64,000 nt of DNA, from contig CM046307.1 in assembly GCA_025267735.1 (NCBI GenBank), positions 50,759,395-50,823,394 of the forward strand, read 5' to 3'. This document shows positions 41,601 to 53,600 of this stretch, one piece after another. Origin of the DNA: Mactra quadrangularis (taxonomy: Eukaryota > Mollusca > Bivalvia > Venerida > Mactridae). Every line of letters starts with the position of its first letter. Position 1 is the first letter of the stretch. Made by a program: the position numbers and the translations under genes. Below the pieces are notes generated by a model, which made no database searches, was not told the origin of the DNA, and worked only from the letters and a program-made list of their open reading frames with translations.

Positions 41601-44600
41601 AAATGTATCGTATCTCATTGGTGCATCAATGATTGATTTTGTTTACATGAGCACCGGTAATAGTTGAGCGTGCTGTCTTTGGACTGATCTTGTTTTTGTT
41701 GATAGTTCCTTAGTACTTCTATGAATATTGAAATTGATGAAGGTACTTAGTACATCTATTTAGGGATTGTTACTGTGGTGAAACAAAGAGTTGTGAACTT
41801 GTCTAAGTGAAGAAAATAGTGATTTTTTAGCTTGATATTTTTCTCCTAATTGAGGATGGGATGTGTTAAAACTCCTTATATGGAGATATTGCAAAAATAG
41901 TTTTAAAAAAGTGTTCTCTGCTGACCTCTTGGTGTAGATTTTCAATACTTCAGTTTTTTAAAATTTAAAAGAAAACATGCTAGTTGACTGTTATACCACC
42001 AAAGGCATCAGTCTGAAAGGCAAAAAAGTTAAAGGTACTAGTTCAGAGATTTGGTTAAGATTTTTCAATATTTTCAAAATACCATTCAGTGTCTATAATT
42101 GTGTCCAAATTATAATTCTTAGAATTTTAAGACAAACTGACCAATAGATTGCAAAAATTTTATACAACAGAAGTCACAAAAATGCACTAAAATTGTCTAT
42201 ACGGTGACATAGGGGGTAGAAATTTACTACTTGAAACACCATCATTTTGTAGTTGTATTTCCATTTGCACTAAAATTATCATTATCAAAATACTAATTTC
42301 CTGCTTCAAAAATGTTTCTATAGAATTTAGATAAGTTCAGAAAAAGTTGATAAGTTCAAATCTGTGAATGACTACCTTTAAAGTGCAGTCTTAAGTATGC
42401 TTCCATATTAATGTTCAGCCAACTTTACAATTTTGTTATTTAATCTCACATGAAATTTGGTATATATGATTGAGTTTTCTCCATGAAGGGAGAAGTATTA
42501 AATTTTTTTGGAAGGGTCAGCAAGTACGGTTAAAGAAAAGTGTCCAGAAAGGCTTGTTAGATATGACCATGTACATAACCTATTAATAAATGAAGACTCA
42601 TTCTATAGGTTAATGATATTTGGCACCTTGGAATGGTTTTCTATGTAATAATGTACAAATGAAATAGCTTTAATTGCAAACCACAAATTTTAGAAATGCA
42701 GTGAATGTTTCAAGGCTTGAATTCAGCTAACTCAAACTACCCACATTGGCCACCCAATTTACTAGGCACCACTCTATTACTCTTATTTGTCTATGACATT
42801 GTAGAAAAGCCCCTTGAAATCAAGTAAGGAACTCCGGGCAGCAAAAATGTGGAATTCAGACTGGTCAAATACCAGTATGCTTGAACTTTCTGTCATAGAC
42901 CTTGAGTTCAAGCATTCAAATTTTTACTCTATCAGGATTTAAAAACTATAAAGTATGGTCAATATAAATATAATATAAATTTTGTGTATTTCCAGGGTCC
43001 ACCTCAGCAGCCTCCACCCCAGCAGGGACCAGCCCCTCAACCCCCTCAGACCCCTCAGCAACAACAAGTGGCACATCTACAACAGCAGATACAATTACAA
43101 CAAGCCCAGATACAGAGTCAACAACAAATGAATGATCAACAAATAAAACAATCAGAACAGAATCTAGCTGCTCAATATCAAAGTTTGATGCAGCAACAAC
43201 AGGTAGGGTGTACAGGAAGAGCTTGTTAGTCTGTGCACTTTTTTACAAAATAACTTACGATAAAAGTTATCTTAAGTAAATTTCATAAATTTTGGCTGTT
43301 ACAAGTCAGAAGGCCCTACATTATTAAGAATCAGTAGTATGGGGGGTATGGCTGTAGAAATTATTTCTTGAGCAAGCTCCATGAAAGTATACTCTGTATG
43401 GGTATCATACCCACAACGCCTTGATTATCATTAGTAGATTTTGCATGCTACTGACTGAGCTAGCCTAGCTGTCATTTTTATTAATGTAGATTTGATAAAT
43501 ATATAACCCAGGTTAGTAGTGCAGTTGGTAGCTCATCTGGATTTCGAATCTAGTGTTCTGAAGGGGGTACCAGTTCGAATCCCACCCGGAGAGGTTATAC
43601 CCTTCCATGAAAATTTGACAATAATGTCAATTTTCTTCCATTAATAAAGTATATGGAGACGTTTCCAGCCTTGTGGAAAGGTAGGTGAGTTCTGGATATA
43701 GACAAGGGTCCAGAAAAGCTAGGTTAGATTCGCTAGACGCCGTAAAATAACCTAAATTGTGTTGACAAGGCATTAAACCCAGTATATAATGATATATTGT
43801 TCCTTATTTTTTATATTTCCCTGTTAAGTGCTCCTGTGCTAGTGTTTGTTGTTTGTCTAGATAAAACTGGTAATGATAATTAATTTGTGGTTTAATCGTT
43901 AGAATTTAATTACTTTTACATTGATTAATTGAATGATTACAATGACTGAGTGGTGTTTTTGTGCAGCATGTGCTGTGAGAACATTGTAATGTTAATGAAA
44001 ATTAGGTGACCGATTAATGAAGTGATGACTTAAAACATGTGATGGTTTCTTTGTTTAAACAAAAAAACTACATTTCGAACATAGCCCCTGTACATTTTAC
44101 ATCCATGATTACATGAAAGACGGAGAATTATCTTATGTTATTCATGACCAACAAAAGATTCTATACTGACATACATAACATTGTGGCTATGTGACAATGT
44201 AGGACCTATGTGACAAAGTAGGACACATCAATATTATGTCAAACGTACAAAGTTTAGTACATTAAGGTCTTGTCTTGTTATATAGATGACATAGTTCCTC
44301 ATGCCCCTTTTAAAGCTTCTCCTTCACAGATTTGGTTAAATTTTTTGAAATTTAAAAATTGCTTGTCAAAGTCAGGGTTTGACACTAAATGTTTTTACCA
44401 GGTATCCCAAAGAAATCCCTTGTCAGTTACTAAGGGGTTCTTCCTTAACATTGAGGATTCATCCAATAAAGGGCATAAAAATGGATACACATACGCAGTC
44501 ACTTACTGTGATTAACAATTCATGACAATTTTCTTGGATCCTGATTAAATCCCTAACTGAGAATAACTGGGATTTCTCCAAAGTTTTTGGGATCCTCAGA

Positions 44601-47600
44601 ATCTTGGGACACTGTTAGTGTCAAAGCCTGAGAATATGTAATTGTCTTTAGAAAATGAATTGCTAACTGACCTATAGATTGTGACAATTATAAGTTTAGT
44701 CACAAAAACACTAAAATTTTCTATATTATTATATATTATGTAGATTTTTAGCTGGACTTTAATAACGAAGTAAATGGAGAGCTTTCCTACTCGCCCTAGC
44801 GTCGGCGTCCGCGTCCACATTTTCTGATTAAAGTTTTTGTGCAGTAAAATATTTTTTACACTAACTTTTTATTTCTTGAGGTATCAACTTCAAACTTTAA
44901 ATATATGTTCCTTATTATCCACCACTTCTCATGTGACAAGTAGGGCTCTACACCGGTATACGATATATATCGAATACCGGTATTGAAGGTTCGATAGATA
45001 TATCGGATCGAACGTTTCGGTATCGAACAAAATATCGATCAATGACGGTCATACGAATAAAATCCATAGCCTGCGAATCAGTTGATATTTTGTATCGCCA
45101 AATTAACATTCTACTCATAGACGTCATTGATTCTACTGTTTCCGGTTTTGTATGGACGAACAACCTCATAATAAATGCATTCCTTTCCGCAAACGACTTA
45201 CACCGGTTACGTCATGTTAATATGTTCTTTTCAATCAAACTGTTGCTGTTAGAATGTCCTTTATATGTACTTTAGTTTTCAATTACTCTAGCAACCAACA
45301 ATCAGTATTTAAGTGATAGACTAAAGAAAAATTGGTGAACCATCACATAAGAAAGCCAAAACACGGAAGAAGGCTTTTTTAAGTGAAGAGGATGACCATT
45401 CAGTTTATTCCGTCAACAGCAGAAGCTTTCACTAAATGGCCAATAAAGAATTGAAAGTTTACAGAGACATGCCAAAACATCCTAATCATTTGTTTTTAAA
45501 AAGAAAACTGATTTGGACTCCCACATGAGTGAACGTCATTTATATAGCTGCTTAAAATTTGGTTGCTCAGGCCACTTTTGTAGCTTCTGAACGGGTAATT
45601 TCAACCTCAGGAGACATCCTGTCAGCAGAAAGATCATGTCTAGACCCAGACTCACTGGATACAATGATATTTCTTAAAAACATACAAACTTCATTATACT
45701 TTAACATTAAAGTAAAAGGTGTTAATAAGACAGTGCAATTAATAGTATGGTGCTACTACAATTGAAATATATGAATAAAACAACACTGTTTTGTTGTTTT
45801 ATAAAAAAAATATGTGTTATCAAAATATCATATGATATATCGAATATCGATCATTTTGTATTGATACGAATATTGTATCGATCATTCTGACCGATAAAGA
45901 GCCCTAGTGACAAGGTACATAACTCCAAATACATTTTTTTAGAATTATCCGCCTTTGAACTTAGAGTTTTCTTTTTTTGAATTTTATCATAGTTGATATT
46001 TTACCTCAATTATCAACTTTTCTTAAATTTTAGTTGAAATCTGTGAACAATCAGCTTTAAGATATGATTTCATGTAATATGTTATAATGTTTGACATGAT
46101 AGAGTTGTAAGACAGGACAATGGAGCCATCAATCTTTTCTTTGTATTCAGTTAGTTCTAGACTCCAAATGTTACATTTCACTTTTCACTTTACCGAACTT
46201 AAATTGTTCATAATTCTTTCATTTTAGATTGTATTAAATATATTTACAGTAACATTGTGCTGGTAACAAGTTTTTTGAGTTTCCCTATGTTAAGAAGTGG
46301 ACTGTAGAAAAATTAAAAGATTAAAATCTGTCGTGGAGAATTACATTGGGCAGCTCATGGGCAATTTAAGGGTCAATTACTGCTTTAATAATGTAGTCTG
46401 CATTACACGTTAACTAGAATAAGAAATGCTCTGTGCAATTGAAGTACATGTATATGTAGGATAAAGGATCCCTTGTATAACTTACCTTTGTTGTATAAGC
46501 CATATACTCAATCAAAACTCCATCTCTGACAGCCCAATAGGCGCTTTGTAGTATACCTGTCAATGATGGAACATATAAATTTTTCTTAACTTTGCGGTAC
46601 CTTTTGGGTTAAAAGATTCGTAATACTGGTCATAGTCCACTGTGCCACTGACCCGGATGATAAATTTCTACATTGTATAGTCTTAGCTAAAATATGCTGC
46701 AGAATGATGTAATAAGAGAAGCCTCTTATATGGTCTATGTGAAACTGTTGATTTGTTCAACATTAAAGTATAGGACCACTTAAGAACCATTTCAGTATTG
46801 AAACTACTTAGCCAATAAGTTGAATTTATTTTCTGCGTAGTCAATCCTACATCTGTGAGTCAGAGCAAAACTGAATAGTCTGCATCCTCTTTTATTTACT
46901 TGTGCATGTAGTTACACTTGTATTCAATCTGATAAAAACCCAATCAAATATTTTCCGCTCGCCTACTTCCTAAGTTAGATGTGGCTGTTTTGTCATTAGG
47001 GTCAGTTGATCTTTTCTCATTATAGTATTTATGATGCAATCATTGTGTTTAGTAAGTTGTTTACATTGTGTACGTGACGCAATTTGAAATGAGCTGTCCT
47101 ATCACAACCTGTTAATAACACCACTGTCAAATAAGCTCGCAAACCTTGGTTTAAAAATAGAAATAACGAAATCAAAATGCTATTAATATTGTTTCATATT
47201 GATGAAAGCTACGCATTGATTGATCAACACAAATGTCATCTCAACGTGACCCTCCTAGCGAGATCCTGTACGACAGCGCTTACTGGATATCTGTTTACGG
47301 AGATAAACTTGTATCGCACTAACACATCCACATGCTTATACTTGATTACTTAGTTCTTCATCTATTAGATTATTAAGACAATATTTTGTCTCTTATTTCA
47401 GTCCTCAATAGAAGATGCCATATATGGAAATAAGGCGGAGCAACTTAAACAGTTGAGTGATGAATGTGGAATCTCATTGGATGATCTTGATAAAACGGTT
47501 CAACCAATCATTGAGTCTTGTACCAAAGATGCCATTTTGGTAAGATATATCTTTAATGCAGCATTGCTGTGATCAAACATTTTCAGATTATTATCTGAGA

Positions 47601-50600
47601 TTCAATCTGGCATCGTCCAGAGAAATCTGTGTTTGATAAAAAGGAGTCAAAAAACATAGTGGAAATAGCAACATTCAAAAATACAGACCCCTTGATAAGG
47701 AATATTATCTTACCTTGTACAGAATACTCTTTTTTCATTGGCCGAGAGTGATCACGTGCTGACCATGTATTATCCCATATTAGGTCAGTAGATTCTAATA
47801 TCCAGTCAGTAACAAAATTTATAAATGATAGTGGTGACGAAACCTTATTTTTCTACTCAGATGGGGGTACTCGGTAAGATAAATTTGTTACACAGTCAGT
47901 TACTGACCGGATACGGTGTGATACCGGGTCAGTGAATAAATAATGGACTCGAGCTACGCTCTCACCCAATATTAATTTACTGACCCGGTATCACACCGTA
48001 TCCGGTCAGTAACTGACTGTGTAACTAATAATCTTTGGCTGTGATCTTGCACAATTTTGCTTATTTAAAAAATATTAGTACTGGGGGGGGGGGGGGGGGG
48101 GCACATGTCCTGTATCAGCTGCTTAATCCCAGTATTCTTTGGTACCCTCACTATGAGTGTGTGATATAACCCTTATGTTTTGTTCTCAATCAAGTGAGAG
48201 AAAGAGCTGACTTGCCTTTGAAGTACATCATCATTGGCTGCACTAAGTTTTGCAGTTTGCAAAGTAGAATAAAAGATGGTATAATATACCGAATATAAAG
48301 TATATTATACCTTATGACCGCCAGATAGAAATATACTGGGATACTTGAACATTGCTTGTAGGATGTGTGTTTTGTTGGTGTACTAAAATAACTGATCTGA
48401 TAATATTGACACCTCCTGTATGTAGGAAGGGAGACAACTCATATTACAACTTTTTCTTTTAAAAAATAAATGAGTTATGAGTCAGTCCTTACAAAAACTA
48501 AGACATAAACAGCCTTGTATTTTGCAAAGCTTTATAGTGTTTTGGAAAACTTAATAGTATGTTTACTTTAGACCTAGTTCTTTTTCATTTGTGGAAGGAC
48601 TTAATTACTACCAAGCTTTTGTGGCAAACCAAGTTCTTTGCATTTGGCAAAGGAATTAGTCTATGACTTGCTTAGATTTTGATGCAAAGTTTTAGTTTGT
48701 TAACCTCATGTAGGCTTCCGATAGATTAAGTTATACATCACAATACCTTACCATCCTTGCTGAGTGTTGACATGCCTCAACTATAGCTTCTACGGTGTAT
48801 GACAGTCTTAACAAAAAACTTTCATCAGCATTGGACATTCAATCCAGTGGATTTTTTTACTGGACTGAAAAATATCTTAGTGATTTGTTGAAATATGCAG
48901 TCATTTTAGTCATTTGGTTTTGGACTTAAAATTGAATAAACAATATACTCTTTGAAAAATATTTACCAAAACGATTTGAAAGAATTATTGCTCTGTTTTT
49001 CTCCATGTGTGGAAGTCTTGTTGATTACATGTATATGACTTTAATGAAATGAAGAAAATGCTGGCTCTTAAGAGCTAATGGGCCATGGAGCCACTCACAT
49101 TCTAAAAGTCATTGACCAGATGGAGGTTTTAGAGAACTTGGTTCACAGTCCATGAGCTAAATTCAAAGCCAGTTCAATCCTTGCAATTCACACTAATCAA
49201 TCCCACTCTATACAGGCACTTATCACTTTTATGTTTTTAAGACTCATGCTGAGGACATAATTACAACAAACACCTTGGCTATCATGTGAAAGCTCTCCCA
49301 CTGAGCCATCTTGGTAGACATGTTCTGATGTATAGATATAACATTCCCTTATAAGGATAGCGGTATTCTACACATTACACAACACTGTCTACCTAGTACA
49401 TCTTTGTTAACAAAAGTTCTATAGCCATTCCAAGTCTATTGTCCAAAAGTATTTAACTGGCACTCTATGCATATTTGGAACTTTATGTAGATCTAAATTT
49501 ATACTTAAAAACAACTCTCACTTTGTGAATTTTGTAAATTTTTAAAAGCAATGTGTAGGTCTGGTCATTTCATATATAAGCGACGAATATAAACAATCTT
49601 GTTACTATATCAAACAGAAACTAATAGAGTGCCAGTATAGTGCTGTTTGACACAACCTTTGTATCAAATAGGGTTGTTGTCGGTCACTGGAATGGGCATG
49701 TACTTAGAATTATAAAGTTTACCTTATAATGACTAACTTGGTTAATGTAATAACATGCAACTTTTGACAATTTTTGCATCCAAAATGCTTAACTTTAGAA
49801 GAGAAAGGTCCCTTTATTATGAACATTCTGCTATTAAGACCACTGATTAAAATGATCATATTACCGATACAGGTAGTTGAACTTTACTGTGCTAAGGTAT
49901 TTGTGAAGGCTTAGATCTAGAGATCTAAGTTTATACTAGGACAAATAGTAGACCAACTCAGAACTGACTGCTGTGTTATTACTGAAAAATTGTTGAAATG
50001 CTGCTTAAAGCACCTTGTAAACAGTGCTTGACATTAATTTTTAAATAGGTTGCACAATTGGACAAACAGCTGTATATTATACTTGCCCCAAACCAAATGT
50101 TAACTTTCAATAACAAGTTGCCCGAACTCAAATATAAGTAGTCAGGGACAATGGGACAACTTTACTTATCATGTCAAGCCCTGTGTAAAGCGCAATATAT
50201 GACTTTCTTTACTGAGAAAAATGTAAATATAAAGAAGTTGATATGAGATAGAGACAACTATATACCATTGTTATGATAACAGTTGACTTTCACTGTTGTA
50301 AACATGTCACTGTAGGGATAATGTTAATTATCTTATATGACATTTCATTTAAATATTGCTGATGTGTTATTTTTTGTTGTTGTTTTCATTAAGGCTACAT
50401 TCATTATGAGTTTTTGTGTACTTGTGTGATGTTGGAAATGAGCTTTGGATGGAAGATTCGTACAACATGCTTGGGTGTAGAATTGCTATGCATAACACAT
50501 CCCATTTTGACATTTTTGTTCAATGTTTTCATCTCTATTGTCCTTGAACAAGTAATAATTTAATATGGCTTGCAATATATTACAGTGTACTTCAAAAAAT

Positions 50601-53600
50601 TCTTTGACAATTTTGATCATGCAAACTGCATGTAATTAGCCAGATTTTTCAATGAAAAAATTTCAGGTTATAGTTTGGCAAAACCCGGGTGGGTGGTTAG
50701 GCAAGCAGGCGCCCAGAGTTGTTTACAATTGCATTTAAGTTTTTCTTTACCATATATTTCTGCCATTTATTGTCTTAATGAAACTTCATACAATGATAAC
50801 ATACCATGCCATGAACAGAATTAGATAGTAACCACAACTCTACCTGTCTTTATTATGAATTATTTCCCCTTGTAATTTTTTGTGTTTTTAAAATTTTTAA
50901 TTTTAATAAGTTTTTAAATCTGGCTTTTATTACATTTCTTGTTTTACTATAATTAAAGCTTACTCAGCTGCCATGCTAACTTAGATGGAAGCATGCTAGT
51001 CTACTGATCGAGGAGTCATTATTTTGATTCCTGGGCAGGACATTCTTCAGTGGAGTTTGGTCATGAAATCATTTCTATGGCCATTTTCCCTCCTACCTCT
51101 GATTCCTAATCATGTAGGGCAGTTATCAGTCACTGACAGAAGACTATGTACCTAGTAACTGATTAACAGCTTAATCCAGAGATATAGCCTTTCCAGGAAT
51201 GCTGAGTATATTGACTGACTGCCTTGATTTAACCTATATAATGTATTGCTACAGCATTAAACCCAACAATGAAAAGCTTATTCATGTAGCATTGTTTAAA
51301 TCATAATGTTGATGAACTTATTATTATATAATTTTGTCCCAAGACTTGTGGAGGGCACTGTATTAATATGACAATAGTTGACTGTTGAATGATTTAGATG
51401 TCTATCATGTCATTCACTCTTCATCTATATTCAACAATGATACTAAATGTTCAAGGACATATTATATACTCTACCTTACATGAATGCTGTTCAAAACAAT
51501 GTTGTCTACATTTCTAGAGTTATTCTTTAAAAGGAAAATTAAGATTTAACTTGTTCCAGGACAAAATGAACTTCATTAGTCTTTGCATCCCTGCATTGAC
51601 TAGTTTGAAATGCTCATTAAAGTTATGTTGTGCATCATTTCGTACAAATTGTATGGAAATTTTAAATGCAAGTTTAATCAGGGAAGCTTGACAGATTTTT
51701 TATGAACTTTCAATCACAATCAGACTGACAGTAAAAACTCTGTTCAAGAATTGATTAGCTGAAGATTTCAATGAACAAGAATATCAATGCTTTGCAGTAC
51801 CATTTCAAGGGTTGATTCAATTCAATGTAAAATTAAGGGGAGGGGGTCTGGTTGTTTTTTAGTCATTTTAATAACTTATTTCACTAGCTGCTTAGTCTGT
51901 ATTTTAATATCCTTAAATTTACAAATGTATAGTAGATAATCTCCATTTCACAAACAATATTGTATCATTATTAAGTAGATCAAAGATTTTGACTAGTATG
52001 TAGGGGAAGGGGGAAAACCCAGGGGAAGAAAAAAGGCCTTAGACATTGTTTCCAGAGAAAAGGCGCTGTATTAACATGACAATAGTTGAATGATTTAGAT
52101 GCCTATCATGTCATTCACTCTTCATCTGTATTCAACAATGATATTATCAAATACATGTTCTATACTCTAACTTACATGAATGCTGTTTAAAACAAGGTTG
52201 TCTACATTTCTAGAGTTATTATTGAAATTCTTTGGAAGGAAAATTTAGGTTTAACCTGTTCCAGGACAAAATTAACTTAATAAAGGACTTGAGTCAAAAA
52301 GCAAAATATACAAAAAACAAAACCAGTGTATAGTAGATCAATATAAATTTCAGCCCATTAGGGTTAGAACAGCAACCCCTCAGAGTCCAGAGGCCCTGTG
52401 CATTACCTACTGGCCAAGGACATCGGTTGCAAAACAAGTGTACATATTTCTTTATTAGTAATGTATTTTTACGCTGACCCATCGTTATATGTTAAATCAT
52501 TACATGTATAATGTATTCACCGAGTTATGGTTACAAGTGGATGTTGCAAGCTGGATAATTAGACACGTCATCATCATATATTTTATGTTGTTTTAATAGG
52601 ACAATGCATTATAGTTTTAATGTGTTCTATGATAGATTCATTATAAATGTTGAAATATGATATACTTTTTAAAACAATCTTTCATAATATTTTGTTCCCA
52701 TGATTTGTGAAGGTGACATTATTTCACATATCACGTGAATTATCTTACTAGAATTGCAGAGGAGTGTTTGTTGTATGGGAATGTATAAACAATGATATGT
52801 TTAACTCAAGGTCATTGGAGTTTTGCTCTTCTGTGATTTCATAGCTGATGCTAAGGAGTGGGTGTGGCATAGTGGTTATGCCATTTGACTACTCTGGGTT
52901 GGTTCAAATCACATCTAAAACCTACCCTGTTGTTTCCTTGAGCAATAAACTTAATTTTACTAGCTTAGTATTAGGGACCTGGGCAGTGGGCTTGAGAGTG
53001 TTTTATTTTAGTTGCAAGAGCTTGTTTCATGATCAAGCTAAAATAAATAAGTATTAACTAATCTCATTTTAGATGACTAATAAACTAGCATAAGTTTTTG
53101 TCATAATTGCCTTTTTTGGCCTATTTCCATTAACTAAGCTTATTAAAACATGTTTTGTTTAATCTTTGTTTAGAACAGTAAATACCTGCCTGAATGTATG
53201 TATGTATTTTGACTATTTCATAAAAAAAATATAATATGGCAGCATTCTAGCTCAAGAGGACAGGTTTTGCCCTAAAATAGACCATGCCACCATTTAATTT
53301 AATGTGAAAACAAATGCTATATATTTGTCTGGGAATTGAAGCCTAATTCTTGTTCGCTCAGTGATATTTACACCATAATAATGAATGCAGAGCGTAAAAC
53401 AATGCATAATTATTATGCATGAGCTTTCAAGGTCTAGTGAAATGATGTATCTCTTAAATATGAGCTTGTGACAGCATCAACTACTAAACTTTAGCAAAAA
53501 AATCTATGTCAGCAAATTTTTTGACATCGTTGTACACTGTATAACGATGACAATGACAGATTGTTGTAAAATTTTATAGATGAGACTGCCTTGGCATCTA

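Larger units (their letters stand above)
39715..42995 (+). other. CHERP: CHERP intron 3
   Basis: 3281 bp, phase 0. Holds a family-E repeat, a family-H repeat, a truncated LINE end and a TTAA element. 41086-42028 and 42378-42995 show nothing I can assign, apart from a short GCTCGTC..GGCGTCGGTGTCGACG piece (41349-41430) reminiscent of family H. Confidence 0.85.
43203..47401 (+). other. CHERP: CHERP intron 4
   Basis: 4199 bp, phase 0. Contains SINEs B and A, the split family-H repeat with its hAT insertion and a family-G repeat. Nothing recognised in 43786-44590 or 46561-47401. Confidence 0.85.

Noticed and set aside
43508..43595. tRNA-like sequence (GCAGTTGGTAGCTC..GTTCGAATCCC)
   Set aside because: Same reasoning: part of SINE family A with copies at 11873 and 17963.
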